DNA of 64,000 nucleotides, taken from assembly GCA_028554645.1 (NCBI GenBank), contig JAQOOI010000076.1, positions 1,550,001-1,614,000 on the forward strand, in the 5' to 3' direction. Position numbers and translations under genes: made by a program. Positions 1 to 12,552 of this stretch are shown here, one piece after another (the stretch's first letter is position 1; the number at the start of each line of letters is the position of its first letter). The notes beneath the pieces are model-generated. The model ran no database searches. It was given only the letters and a program-made list of their open reading frames with translations, and was not told the origin of the DNA. The stretch is from Omphalotus guepiniiformis (Eukaryota > Basidiomycota > Agaricomycetes > Agaricales > Omphalotaceae).

Positions 1-58
1 GCCAAGATGGATTCCCAAGTAATCCTGACAAAAAATCACCCCCGTCTGCTTGTTTAGG

Positions 59-159
59 AACCATCGACGGGACTCGAACCCGCAACCTTTGCCTCTGATT
101 ACGAGTAATTGACATAATCATAATAGGAAAGCAATGCACTACCATTGTGCAACGATGGC
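59..159 (-). tRNA. tRNA-Arg (anticodon CCU) with a 29 nt intron
   Basis: On the minus strand the segment folds as a cloverleaf. The acceptor stem pairs GCCATCG with CGATGGT (one G-U pair). The D stem is GCAC/GTGC around an AATGGTA loop, the anticodon stem is TTGCT/GGCAA, and the T arm carries GGGTTCGAGTCCC. The loop is TTCCTA plus A once a 29 nt intron (plus-strand 95-123) is removed from its canonical place one base 3' of the anticodon. This gives CCU, reading AGG arginine codons. The layout closely resembles fungal tRNA-Arg(CCU), including the TCCTAAGG junction and the GCGGGTTCGAGTCCCG T arm. The exact intron ends could shift by a base or two. Confidence 0.85.
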
Positions 160-450
160 TTCACCGAGTAGCCGGTCCTGTAGCGGCGTATACCTCAGCG
201 CTTAGGTAGTACCCAAACTCAGACCCAAACTCATCATAATCAGAATGGAAGGCAGACCAGAATTATTTATGGCAAGTCTTCCATACCTACACTGCTACTT
301 AGGGCGTGAAAGCTGTGGTGGCGTCTGTGTCTGAGTCACGCTCAAGCTCATGGCCGGCTCATGGCTAGGCGCTAGGCGCTCAGCCTGTTATATCATTGAA
401 GACTCGGCTGATGAGTTTCCTTCTCACCCCCCAATAACGCCATTCATTCT
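160..450. other. Intergenic: upstream region of the first BTB gene
   Basis: No gene is recognised here. It lies between the divergent tRNA and the BTB gene and presumably holds the promoter and 5' UTR of the latter. A short direct duplication (ggctaggcgctaggcgctca) sits near 363-382. Confidence 0.5.
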
Positions 451-2603
451 ATGAATTGGTATCGAACAGAGTCCCAACCCGCGTCGTTGAACATTCCCGT
501 AACGTCTTCGATGACTTCAACAGATTCAACGACTACGACTATAATGGATGGTCCAACGTGTACCGAGGAAACTCGCAATACTGCTGGAAATCATGTCTCA
601 GGCGGTTTAGATTATTATCTTGGCCGAGCAGTTGGAATTCAAGCCACTAGCAGCGTTGGGAACCCACAGTTGGCGACTGTGTACCCACAGGCAGCTCCTC
701 CGTTGCCTCCCAGAGATGTGAACGCCACACAGGCAGCCCCGCCGTTACCTCACTTGAACACCACACATGTAGCCCCGCCGTTACCTCACTTGAACGCCAC
801 ACAGGCAGCCCCGCCGTTACCTCACTTGAATGCCACACAGGCTAAGCCGCCACCAATATCTAGCTTGTATGAATCCAATAAACAGTGGGATAGCCTCTTG
901 GGTTCTCATTGCATGATTTCTGCTGCCGCTCCAGCAGCTTCTACAAATGGTGTAGCGTCCACACATTCCCTCGGCATGAATGCTTCCAGCGCACCTGACC
1001 AGACTACTTCAGTCAGCCATGATAAGGCTAGTAGTAACACACCCCAGGAAATACCCCCCGTCGTCATCTGTCGTAGTCCCTCTCCTGCGGGTATCGTCAG
1101 TCCAAGACTTTCCGCCATCGGCGAGAGGACAGAGCAGCCAGGTCGTAATATTCGCTTAGGTGGAAGAAGTCGAGGTCGGCGGTATCATTACATTCCTACT
1201 CGCTCAGAATCGTCGCGAAGTCGCAGTTCCTCTCCAGATTCTTCGCGAGACCCGAACGCCTGGAGTCAGGGCTATCAATATCCTGCATATACTAAGACCT
1301 CACCTTATGTCCACAATCCCAGCGGTCCTACAACCCTTCGAGGCAATCAGTGCATTGGGGAAGCGTATCTGCCTCCCACGGGTATCTACGCTCCCTATAG
1401 ACCTTATTCCTATCCACCTTACACACCTTATACACCTGCTCAGTCAGTTCCACTCGGAGCTCCAACTCCCCCACACAGTGGTACACACCCTGGGTATACA
1501 CCACTACCCCAGCAGACCAATAACAATGGTTTACCCTGGGCTCAGCCGCCGGCGCTTATGACGTCTTCTAGTGCGCCAAATGTCCAATCGGCACCCCCGC
1601 CTTGGTCTAGCAGTGCGGCAAACCCTGGTGTATATAATTCCATCAACTCCGTTAGGCCAGGAAACAACAACGATGTCAACTCCTCCTCCTGGTGGCCAGC
1701 TTGGCCCCCAGTCCCTGTCCCTGTGTCGCCTGTACAAGCGCCGCCAGCGCCTCTTGCACCAGGTACGATTCCTGCGTATGGTAGCCCGGCTGCTGTTCAG
1801 CCACAAACTGTGGTCAATCCCGGAGTCGATGCTGCGAACCCGGATAAATCTGCTACTGTAATTCACGAGAGATTCTATCTCGAAGACGGGAATTTGTTGA
1901 TTCAGGTCAGTTTTCAATAAGCTGATGTTCCTTAGAGCCATTTGTTTCTGACATGCCACGGGTATTTCGATGTAGGTGAAAAATGTGCTGTACAAAGTGC
2001 ACCGTCACTTCATTGCTCATGCCGAGGAATGGTCTCCTAGCGAGGTTAGAGAGATCGCAGAAGAAATGGACAACCAAACCGAACCTCTCGAAATCAAGGG
2101 CGTGGAGCCTTGCGACTTTGACATGCTTCTCACGATATTTTATCCCAAGTAAGTCTTTGGAATTATATACAGAGTGATATATTGACTACTAACGCTTGCC
2201 TTCAAGGGATTACGCCCGTTTCGATGCTCAAACCGTCGACGATTGGGCAGGTATCTTACGAGTTGCTAACGAGCTCTCAATGAAGAAAATCCGTACACTA
2301 GCCATCGAGAAGCTTTCCGAGATCGCTTCTCCCGCGGACAGAATCATGCTCGCAAAGGAGTTCGACCTCGACAATTGGCTTGTCCCTGCCTATGAAGAGC
2401 TTTGCATGCGATCTGAGCCGCTCTCGGAGGAGGAGGGGAATAAAATTGGCGTCTCTGGTTTGGTGAAGATCGCCAAGATGAAATACGAGATGAGTGAGAA
2501 TTTGAAGAATTATTTGGATCTAGAGAAAGTGACCAAGATGGTTCATGATTTGGCTATCGGCGAGCCTGCCGGCGTCAAGGTGCATGAGGTGAAGCGAGAG
2601 TGA
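451..2603 (+). CDS. Proline-rich BTB/POZ-domain protein
   Basis: Three exons (451-1905, 1976-2148, 2207-2603) join in phase to 674 codons; both introns have GT-AG ends and the second has a CTAAC branch site. Residues 1-460 are low complexity, rich in Pro, Ser and Thr, with a 12-residue repeat near 91-134. The last 200 residues begin FYLEDGNLLIQVKNVLYKVH, the start of the BTB fold common in agaricomycete BTB proteins, and continue through a helical BACK-like part with DNWLVPAYEELC. A shorter relative lies at 38,740, with the same DxEDWLVPAFTDLC-type segment. BTB domains mediate dimerisation and often recruit Cullin-3, but nothing here shows a specific partner. Function is unknown; the Pro-rich extension is unusual for the family. 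Confidence 0.85.
691..846 (+). repeat. 36 bp tandem repeat coding APPLPHLNATQA-type units
   Basis: Three full and one partial copy of a 36 bp unit encode N-A/T-T-Q/H-A/V-A-P-P-L-P-H-L inside the BTB gene. Copies are nearly identical at DNA level (for example gccccgccgttacctcactt recurs), indicating recent slippage or recombination. Confidence 0.85.
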
Positions 2604-2965
2604 AGGAAGAAATTGTTTGTCTGAAACGTGTACCACTAGTGTAAGATTTCTTTTAGAAACAAACGAGATGAAATGTACTGTACTTGTTCCGAACCTGGGA
2701 ATTGAATTGTGTTTATAACGTTGTGTGGAAGTTGAAATGCCGAGTCTCGTTTAAACCACTCTGAGTCTACAGCACAGCTAGTGCATTACATACATGTTTA
2801 TTATGTAGTATCATACGGTGCTGCAGTATCCGATTATACGAAATATTATCCAACTGTCTGGAGTTTGCGTGTCTATTAAACTCCATCCTGAAAATATCGT
2901 AAGTCACATCTCTTCAACGATCAATAGTCACTCACAAGACCAAGAAAAACACCCTTTCGGAAGAT
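2604..2965. other. Convergent intergenic region
   Basis: This is 362 bp between the 3' ends of the BTB gene (plus) and the reductase gene (minus). It should hold both 3' UTRs and polyadenylation signals. I see no gene or repeat in it. Confidence 0.5.
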
Positions 2966-4696
2966 TCAAACGGTCTTCCGACTTTCGCCCTTCCCTCCTA
3001 CAACCTCCCACCTCAAGTCAAACTTATCACACGCCTGCAAACGCTCGACCAGAGCATCTCCAAGTGCGGTAGCCGGCGTCAAAACTCCACCTCTCTTGGA
3101 TAGCAGTCCAAGCTTCTCGGGATGAAGAAGTGCTAATCCGCTTTCGGCGAGCATTACTGTTAGGGTAGAATGGTCAGATACATTCATACTACTCCAAAAA
3201 TCGTTCGAGATGACATACGAGGCGATAAGAAGTACCCTGGATCTCCCTTCCCGTGCAAAGTAGTCTGTACCTTCACTGGCGCGGGTGAGGTAGGTGAGGA
3301 AGCCGACACGCTCACGTTAGTCGTCGTGAAGCTTCCTTGCTCGAGTCGCCTTTGTAGCATCATCGTTGGCACTTTACAAGAATGAAATAAACATGCTATA
3401 CGCACTGGTCAGAGTAATGAGTTGTCTCCTTAGGTCCAATCTGCTTGAAAAACCATCGGAACTACGAACATATGATGTCAGTTGACTGTTCATTCTAGGA
3501 TGAGCAAGACCCGTACCGGTTTAAAAGCCATCAATGTAAACGTCACCGCCAACGATAAAGAGAGCATAACTCCGGCAAAGGCACTAGATTGTTGCCAAAA
3601 CTCCTCGTAGACCAACAGAGGTCCATAACGCGCCTTCTGCAGTTTTGTTTCATCGGCACCTGATAGCGAAGAAGTGGATTGTGCTTCGTATTCAAGAAGA
3701 CCTTGAGAGCGCTGGACAATGGCGGTATTGGAAGGTTTCATGAACCAGATACCACCCACTATGGTCTGCAATGTCGTGGGGAGAGTTAATTTGTAGAGGA
3801 GGCGTGGAAGCGGGGTTGGCCGACCACTAACTGGACACAAAGCGGCGAGAGTTGAACTCTTTAGCAGCGTGCTTACAGAGTAACCAATAGCACTCTTACC
3901 TGGACTGAGATAATGGTTCCGTCTAGCCTCCTTCATCTTGAAGACAGGAACTTCCTCGAATGATGCTGTTATCGTGGAGAATGTGCCATGCGACATGATA
4001 CCATGAAGCTCCCAGGCCGTCGTCGAATATTCAATTTGCAGAGGTCGTTCAATATCCGGAGAGACAGCCTTCAAGGCTTTATTAGCGAGAAACACTGAAA
4101 TATCCGAGGGTACAGAGTCCACCCCGCAGGACGGAACGATTATGGAGCCAGTTTTAGAAGCGCAGTAGTCATATCTAGCAACAACGATGACTGAGTAATG
4201 TATATAGATATCAATGTGAAAAGCACGCACTCGTTGATGATTTGTTTAATCCAAACCTTTTCACCTGTAAGATCGGCATAATGTACACCATTCCTTGCAC
4301 ATGCCCTGTGATAGGCATAAGAATTGAGAACTAAAGCCAATTCCTGAAGCCGCACTCACCGTACAACAGGCGTTCCCCATCTATAATAGGGTCCGACTGT
4401 ATTGAGCACGACTTTGCTCTGCTTTACGGTTTCTTCCAGTTGATCGAAATTTGTCACATCTACGACAAAAATCTTGACAGAACTGGGCAGAGACAAGTCA
4501 GAAGCCAAACTCTTAAGCTTAGCCTCTGACCGTCCGGCAATAGCAAAAGAGAACTTGGAATGTTCTGGGTGCGAAGCTAAGTAACGCGTTGTTTGCCGCC
4601 CGCTGACACCTGTATCACTGCGTTATAAATATGAGATCAAAGAGAATTCTTAGAAAGATGATCACCTGTTGCGCCGAGAATTAAGATATCCACCAT
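2966..4696 (-). CDS. Saccharopine dehydrogenase-like oxidoreductase
   Basis: Eight exons on the minus strand (4696-4666, 4609-4360, 4305-4231, 4174-3900, 3830-3517, 3443-3406, 3349-3219, 3156-2966) join in phase to 435 codons. The N-terminus MVDILILGATGVSGR is a Rossmann NAD(P)-binding loop. Conserved stretches follow: AGRSEAKLK, VLNTVGPYYRWG, YADLTGE and IIVPSCGVDSVPSD, typical of the saccharopine dehydrogenase-like family that includes lipid-droplet-associated and trans-acting enoyl reductase-like proteins. A hydrophobic stretch (about 20 residues, FAGVMLSLSLAVTFTLMAF) precedes the C-terminal LTPATALGDALVERL motif and could be a membrane or lipid-droplet anchor. It is not the lysine-pathway enzyme itself. 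Substrate is unknown. The small 38 nt exon is the least certain piece. The 69 nt fourth intron is a multiple of three without stops. Confidence 0.85.
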
Positions 4697-4973
4697 TATG
4701 CTATTGCTAGGTGCTCACTGGGAAGAGAGATGAGGATGTAAGGATGTATATGTTGGTCGCACTCCTTGTAAAAGCGGGGACCAATAGGGACCAATTTTGA
4801 CCGGTCAGTCGCGACCCGGTCACCCGGGAGCTGACGTCGTCGTCGTCGGATACACTCAAACTGCTCGACTATTCGAAGGCTAATCACATAAAATTATACT
4901 GTACATTTCGCAGTACACAACACGAGATAGCGAATACAAATACAATACGAGTGTATTACCCTCGGGAGTTTCT

Positions 4974-6214
4974 TCAATCATCAAACATGGTTCCATCCAT
5001 TCTAACCCCCATGTTTTGCTTGATATCCATACCTAATAGCTTCATCTTGCCAGCCTAGATACAGAGGAGAGGTTACGATACCAACTCAAACGAGAGTAAT
5101 AGAACAACACAACACGCACTTCAATACGTTCGTTTTGTACCTTCCGCAATTCCATCAGTTGCTCTTTACTAAGGTAGCTTGAATTGTTCACAGGTTTCTT
5201 TTTATGGGCATTGCTAATGGCCTTCATGTCCGCTGTAGGGTCATATCCATCGTCCGCCGGTGGAAGGTACTCTCCTGAACGAAGAGCAGACATCCGTCGC
5301 TCATATGCAGCCATGTTGTAATACTTTTCGTGAGGCAAAGTCGCTTTGGAAGGTCAAAGAATGAGCGCCACATTCAAAGGGTTCGAAGCTCAGCACAGAA
5401 GCTTACCAGTGTTGAAATCTTCGATAAACCGAGCGAATTCTTTCTTATTCTGGTCTTTCGAAATAGTTTCCGGATTGATCTTTCGCTCTTCAACGAGCCA
5501 TGTGTGGAACTCGGGACCCTTACTGAATATGCTACGGAAACATTGGCAGTCAGAGTGCGTGACACAAACGAGCAGTGGCAAGAGTATACTTACTCGATAT
5601 CTGAGATGATACCATACTTTCCCCATTGCGAGGACTGCGCGCCAGATTTTTTCTTCTATTTGAGGAGTGAAGACCATGAACATGAGTGGCAGGCTCAAGG
5701 TGCAAGCAACAGCGAAACAAACCTTGTCCTTCCTCTCTTTCTTCTCCCTCTTCCGCTCCTTCCTCTCTTTCCTCTCCCGCTCTTTACTTTTACTTCGCTT
5801 TCCTTCCTTCTTCTTTTTCCGCCTTTTCCTTTCAGAGTCTGCCGAAGATACACTCGAAACAGATTCAGATCTCTCTCTGCGCCGTTTCCTATCCTTGCTA
5901 TCCCTCTCGCGCGACCTCGACCTCGAACGCGAGGGTGAGTAGGACCTGCGGCGCTTAGTCAGTGGACTCCTGCTCCTGCTCTTGCTCCTACTTCGACCTC
6001 TTCCTTCCCTATGTCGATACTCGTCTCTATCTCGGCTCCTCTCCCTCCGTCTTTCCCTGCTGTTACTTCTCCGCCTAGTATGCGCATCTCTCACAGGGGA
6101 CCTGGACCGCGAGTGCCTATCTCTATCTTCATGAGAGTGGTATTTAGAGCTACGCCTGGGACTCCTGGAGCGAGAACGTGAACGACGTCGAGTACCATCC
6201 TGGTCCTTTGGCAT
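4974..6214 (-). CDS. Arginine/serine-rich nuclear protein with conserved C-terminal domain
   Basis: Five exons (6214-5723, 5655-5594, 5531-5407, 5343-5120, 5054-4974) join in phase to 328 codons. The start chosen is the ATG of MPKDQDGTRRRSRSRSRSP. Residues 1-165 are an RS/RE/RK-rich tract with many SR dipeptides, as in SR splicing proteins and their partners. Residues 165-327 are a folded-looking domain: SQWGKYGIISDIDIFSKGPE, FHTWLVEERKINPE, FARFIEDFNTATLPHEKYYN, and a coiled end KEQLMELRKVQNERIE. The combination suggests a nuclear RNA-processing factor. I do not recognise the exact orthologue and give no symbol. No RRM is visible. The purine-rich coding strand gives long spurious open frames on the opposite strand. 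Confidence 0.85.
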
Positions 6215-9200
6215 TCTTACCACTTGTGGCTGTTGAGTGAGAGAGAGTAATTTGTATATTCTGGAAGCTTTTGATCAACTTTAGCAAACTCCGGCTCCCG
6301 GCTTCACGGCTCCGGCGGCAGTGTTGAACTTCAACAAAACAACCTTTATGTTCTGCTAGACAGCTGCGAGATAGTCAGGAGCTCGAGACGCTCCCAAGTA
6401 ATGTAATGTATCTTGCTGTTAATAGCTTCAATGCTAGCTCCGAGGTGCGGCACGACCAACGCTCCAAATGTTCTAAAAATCACCACCTTTAGCCTAAAAT
6501 TGACAGCAAGCCGTCCCATATGTTGATGACACCTCCGTTTTTCTCTTATTTATCTCAGGCTCATTGAGGCCCCTCTGGGAGTCGGCTCGTTCATCGCTGC
6601 AACGGCATTGATGCACCGTGCTCAGGACTGGTGTACTCTTGAAGACTCTAAGGTGGACTTTATCCTCATCGTCGAAGTTCGAACCGCAAAGTCTGGGCCT
6701 TCAAACTCAAAGCTCGGAGGTTCCACATCCCCACAGACAGGGTGTCTCCGTACTACCGCGGTCACCCGTTATAGGAAGGTAAGCTTTCGCGGGTACCCGC
6801 CAAGCAGTACCAAGGGGGTGGATTCGAGGTGGCTACGTACACCCCATTCAATTTTACGGCTGGCTATATTCAACAATGTAGAAGAATGACCCTTCTTCGG
6901 CGGTCATACGCTCAGCTCTCATCGCAGTGGAGATGTTTTTATTTTATTTATCATCTATTCGACGTTGATGACTTCCTCAGTTCTCAGACTCGGAGCGCAG
7001 TGGAATTACCCGTTGGAAACTTGACATATGTTTGACATGGATACTAATACACTTGCCTCATGTTCCCAACGTTTCAACTCAGCGAGTCCTATGATGTATC
7101 CAAACGCTTCTGGAGTTCCGCAACATATTTGACGAAAAACAAAGACATAGCCGAATGTACCCTATGGCAGTGATAGTGGGTCGAATGTTTCGCTCCTCTT
7201 AGAGATACTGACACAAAGCTCACAGTGATTCTTCGTGACCTAGACTAAAGAGAATTCAACTCATCAACAACTTCATTTACACTGATGGAGTTGTACCTTA
7301 TCCCCCATCAAATCATTTCAGGACGCAGTGGTCGCAATAAGTATTCACAGTGCCTGACTCGAAGTGAATGAACATAATAACGAGTACAATCATTCGTGAT
7401 GCTTGAAGATGTCATTGACCACCGGTACGTACACAATTCGACAGTCAGCGGTTCAATAGGAAAACTTTCATAGCTACCAAGTGTTCGGGGCAAGTCCTAT
7501 TCACTCCGCCGTCTTGTAACCTCTTTCCACTTTCCTTCCACTTAGGGGAAACCAATGCATACAATTCTCATAATGGATAGTCCACTGAAGCTACACAGGA
7601 GCTAACAGCTAAATATGTAGGCTTTCCCGTTTCAATGCGAACCATTTTGTTTACGCCTGCGCCTGACGTACACGACGTTCAAGGCGGAGTACACTTCGTC
7701 ACATTGCCGCACTTACAACATCTACTATAGAGTTGTCCCTAAATCTTTAATCTCCGGGAGGATTAAAGTACTCGCTGAACTCAAAGTTCGCTTGAATTTC
7801 GCGCGGACTCTAGTGTTGGACGTTGGGGCTCCTTCCCTGCCAGTGCCCTGAGTACGTAGAGTGAAGAATCCGAGGAGTCCAGGACTATGACCTAGTGATT
7901 GGAATCTTTCAATCACCAACGCAACTTTGACGCGACAATTATTGAGCTCGAATGATCGGTTAACCCCTAAACGAGAGGTTTACTTACTTCCCTTGAGTTC
8001 TACACTGACACAATGCATTTCTATAGCGCTTAGCTTGCTAAATTGATTTTGCCGTTTGTGTTGAACTGCGCGTAAGTATATCATCAAATCTGTAGATTGT
8101 TTTATTCAAACATACATATGCCTTCGAAATGACGCACATGAATATATTCACTATGATGAATCACTTGAGTCGTCCCCGCTTCTTTCCCTTGAACTTACTA
8201 CATACGCCGCCCTTTGACTCCCGGCGGCCCATCCTTAGCGCGAGTATATTTGAACATGGCTTCTCCTCTCATAACAATCAGAAGAAAAACAGGTTGCTCA
8301 CATGTCAAATCTTATATTTCATGTGGAAGCGGCTTTCCCCAGCTTCGCAATATCGGAGTGAGAGAAGTGCGCCACGTTGTGAGGAGGCACTCTCGTAAAA
8401 CACTTGTTGAACTTTTGGACCCCACCTCAATTGATTGCCTGTGTACTGCTCAAATCCGCTCTTTCGGGGCTACTAAGCAAATATGCAAAATTAGATTGCC
8501 TATCACTAGCTGTTATTAATACAATGATAGTGACTGACCTTAGCCTTGATTCTTCAAGTTCTCCTGGTCCTGCAATCAGAAATCAGAGAACAAAAGAGAT
8601 TCTTTCAGCGGTAGGTATTTACATACTTTTTCGAGAAGAAGTTATGCTCCTATGTCACAATGCAAGTCTCCGCAGAGTTTCGGTTCCGCTCGCGCTAAGC
8701 CTTGTAAGTGCCATTCCGGCCGTCAAGTAAGCTTGTCAATAAGCTTGACCCTTAAAGACAGATATCCATGTTGTTTTGTTCGCCCAGATTTGTTTTGAGC
8801 TACATACTACCGCCTATTCACTGCTTTGATCCTTTATTCGAGTCTAGAATCCCGTAGTGTACTCATTGCAATGATGTGCGGACACCTGGCTGAAGTTTGA
8901 CCGGGATTGGAGCTATGCATCGTCATTTTTGAGTAAGCCAGCGTCATTTGCTCCAATGTCCGTACCTGGTCCTTCTTAAATGGTTCCAATTAGCCATTTA
9001 CACCAGAGCTTGTGTAATAAAGCTTCAATTTCGAGAGTGAAGCCACGAAGATGTCTTACTTACAGTTCTCATCTGTGCTTGGAAAGGTCCAAGAAAGGTG
9101 AAAGCCGGATATAAGCTATGTGCGCCGGACAATGCCGTAGATTTTCCTCCGGTTGCCGGAGTAGCCTGGTGTTGAATCTAACGCGTAGCGCCCTTGGGCG

Positions 9201-9367
9201 GTTTCGTAAAAACGACCTCGACTATCTCTTTTGGTCCCCAAGCTAGCCGTCAATTTATTTAGAAATGAAGTAAGCATCAAGACTTGCCCGTTATAAGGCG
9301 AATAGTTTCTGTGGTTTATTGTAATTACGCCCCCATTTGCGGTTTCATTATCTCTTAATCTTCTTCG
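6215..9367. other. 3.1 kb divergent region without a recognisable gene
   Basis: The interval separates the RS-protein gene (minus) from the FAD oxidase gene (plus). It holds only short scattered open frames (under about 110 codons) in all six frames with no family motif and no consistent exon chain. No tRNA, tandem repeat or transposon end is recognised. The first 200 bp must include the RS-protein promoter and the last few hundred that of the oxidase. A decayed element, a long noncoding RNA or a fast-evolving gene cannot be excluded. Confidence 0.5.
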
Positions 9368-12079
9368 ATGTCGACGTTTGTGCTATCTAAAGAGCTCATC
9401 AACGAGTTGGGAGCCTCAATCAGAGGAAATATCTATCCCAGAGATGATCCAAAGTGAGTTGTCAAATTTCAACTTTCTGACGTTCTGGATTGACTGAAAA
9501 TTACGTTTTTTGTGCTGGTTCAGTTTTGGAGAATATACGCTCATGTTCAATGGCAACGTGCGGACCACTGGTCTGGCGGTAGTATGTCCATTAGACGCAG
9601 AAGATGTCAGCAAGTACGCGAATAGTTCTAAAAATTGCTCAGTAAGCCTCTGAGTATTTGTTTGAACAGAATCATCGTATTTTGCAAGACCCACGCACTC
9701 TCCCCTTCCGTGAAAGCTGGAGGTTTTGGGACTGCAGGCTGGGCGGTCGGGGGAGACATTGTCATTGACTTGAGCAGAATAACTGACATAGACATCGAGG
9801 TTCCCGATAATAACGGATCCTACACAAGTTTACGCAACATGGCTCCGCTTCATAGCAAAGGAAAGCAGAAAATCGTTGTCTCGGAATCACCGACGAGTAG
9901 GCCAGGGAAGCGTCGACGAGAAACCGACACCGAACTTCGAACTTATGGCTCCGCTTCTTTCGTGGTCGATACGTTCCTCTCAAACAGCGATTTTCCTCCG
10001 CCGAACGTCAGGCGACGTATCTCCAACGAAGTCTTTCCATCTACATCATCATCACAAACTACTACCAACTCTACTACAACTCCTGTTCTTCAACACTATC
10101 GAACCGTGTATGTTAACGGTTCTGACAACGAGCAAGGTCCCCCAGAGCGCAACATAGGGGCTAATTTCCAAGTTTCACTTCTCAATGACGAAATTCAGGG
10201 TAGCGTAGCAAACGCTTCTTTCCCGCAAGGTCTTCACATCGATGACGCCTCTGCTGCTCAGACGTTGCCAGATGCTTCAGGAGCTCGTTTCAATGCAGAT
10301 CCCTTCGGCTACATTGACGGCTCTAATCAGAACATGGGGTTGAGGCCGACAACTACGAGGGTATCCAGCTCCTGGACTACGGCGCCAACCACGGTCCCTC
10401 GAATTCCTTCCCTGCCTCATACTATACCTTCGCAGTTGCAGCCGATTCACAAGCACGCTTTTGTCACTTTCGGAGCTGGGATGAGGCAAAAAGAAATAGA
10501 TATCTATACTGCAAATCATCCCTTGGATGCAAGTTCAATTACAGGAGAGGATAGCACTATTCCTTATCATGTCCCATTGTGCGTTTATCACGATCTTCTT
10601 ACCAAGTGGATGGTCTAACGTTTTTGTTTTAGTGCTGCTCACCCCGTCGGTTCTTCGATCATGATCCTTGGAGGCTTTGGCTTCCTAAGCCGCTTGCATG
10701 GGCTCAGCATCGACAACTTGGTCGAAGCCGAAATGGTTTTGGCAGATGGACGCATCGTGATTGTTAATGAAAACGAACATCCCGGTGAGTAAGCCCAGGC
10801 TGAGCAAATCTTCCCTTGAGCATTACTCATTTCTACAGATCTCTGGTGGGCTATGCGAGGTGCCGGTCCAGCTTTCGGGATTGTGACCCGTTACAAAGCC
10901 AAAGCTTTTCCTGTCCCTGTCGTGTTCGCAGGGAACCTAATATAGTAAGGACTCGGTTTCTCAGGCGTATTCCTTCACACTAATCGGTTCATTTAGTCGC
11001 TTTCATAAGGCCACCGCGCCATCCTTGATCAAGCATTTCCGAGACTGTATCAAAGGCGCACCGAGAGAACTCTACGCCAACGTCTTCCTCACAGCAGGTC
11101 CCGAAGACAAGGACTCTCTGGTGGTCATTCAGATGTGTTACATCGGTCCGAAGGAAAATGGCCAAGAGTACCTGCAAGCCATAGCGTCGTGGGATGGAGA
11201 AAAATGCCTCCTAAATGAAGTCAATGAGAAGAGCTTCTTGCATCAACAAGACAGCGTGGCGCAAGTTCTGCGAGGGAAAGGTAAGCGGATATTCGTGATC
11301 GGGTGATATTGTACATATTCCCTGACACCTTCCTTCCTAGCCGGCAGGCAGTGGTTTATTCGCTCCGCCCTGATAACTTCTCTTCCGGACGACGTCATAC
11401 ACCAGACTGTATTAAGGTTCGACAACACTCCTGTTGGATGCAGTGAGTATTCCCGCAGTTATTTCGCTGGAGGTGCCTTGTTGAAATTGTTTACAGCATG
11501 GCTCTTTGAGCTTGCCGGAGGTGCAATTGCCGATTACGAAGACACCTGTGTACCTAAACCCCAGCGAGAAGCTTTGTTCACAGTCGCTGCACTGCACCAG
11601 TGGGATATGGGAATCAACGACCCCAGATGTATCACTACCGCCGAGAAGGTTTGTGTTCTTTCTCTCTACTTCTTGCTCATAGTCACTTTAACACCATTTT
11701 TCGCTACTAGTGGATCGCCGAAACGTTGAAGCCTGTCCAGACTGGGGGTCCTTATCCTAGTGTGAGTGCAATTTTTCAGGCTGAAAAACTTTCATCGCTG
11801 ATAAATCATGAACCCTCTTGAATTCGCGTTGCACAGTTCCTCGGACGCCACGAGTCTCCAGAACGCACGATATCATCGTTTGGTCAGAGTTGGAGCCGGA
11901 TGTGCGAGATCAAGCAGAAATACGATCCGAACAACATGTTCAGCAACTCTCTGTGGCCTTTAAATTCGGAAGGTCAAGCTGTCGAAGCACGTACTCACGA
12001 ACCACCCTCTCCTTCAGGACACACCAATATGCTCACCTCATTGGAGATGGCAAAGGCTGGTGGACAACAGATGCATTGA
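9368..12079 (+). CDS. FAD-linked oxidase (berberine-bridge-enzyme-like) with large insertion
   Basis: Ten exons (9368-9453, 9524-9613, 9670-10578, 10633-10784, 10839-10944, 10997-11280, 11341-11442, 11497-11648, 11711-11761, 11837-12079) join in phase to 725 codons. The FAD domain shows VRTTGLAVVCPLDAEDVSK, KAGGFGTAGWAVGGDIVIDL, HPVGSSIMILGGFGFLSR and DLWWAMRGAGPAFGIVTRY. The C-terminus has the family's YDPNNMFSNSLWP. Between the two halves of the FAD domain (about residues 108-315) lies a roughly 200-residue Ser/Thr/Pro-rich segment with KRRRE, probably disordered. The position of the usual flavin-linking His (GGHG) is Phe (GGFG), so covalent linkage at that site is unlikely. There is no obvious signal peptide, so it is probably intracellular, unlike secreted relatives. 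It likely oxidises a small alcohol or sugar-like substrate, which cannot be named. Confidence 0.88.
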
Positions 12080-12552
12080 GAACAATTTAGCAGATCTCGT
12101 CGAAATCTTGTGTATACCGTGGATATTTGCCATAATTGCTTCCCGCTACTCATATAAACTTTCCTATGTATTTGGTTATATCAATGTATCTTGTACTATG
12201 GTAGTGGAGATTACGAAAAAATATCAGCGATTCCCGCCAGATAGGATTGAAGTGACATGAAACATAACTAGCAATTGTCCCTCCTAAATAAATGTGCCAA
12301 TGGATACATAGATGTGGGTAGTAAGGCCGCCTAGTGGGCAAGTCGATGCATACAAAACCAGGTAAAAGTAAAAATAAAAGGGAAGCAAAGAAGAAAAGCA
12401 GAGGGAATTGCGATTACAACAAAATGAAAACTCTAGACAGATCTTACAAAATGCAGCAAATGAAAAAAAAATGAATGAAAATTATTGGCAAAAACAAGAA
12501 AAGAAGAAAGCGATTATGCACAGCTGAAAAGAAAAATAGTTACTCACGACAA
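12080..12552. other. Convergent intergenic region, A-rich
   Basis: Between the oxidase 3' end and the Rho GEF 3' end. The part from 12,360 to 12,530 is very A/purine-rich on the plus strand (T-rich on the GEF sense strand), compatible with 3' UTR sequence. No gene seen. Confidence 0.5.

Noticed and set aside
5330..5958. Long plus-strand open frames over the RS-protein gene
   Set aside because: They are antisense to five well-joined exons and arise from the purine-rich RS coding sequence; no motif.
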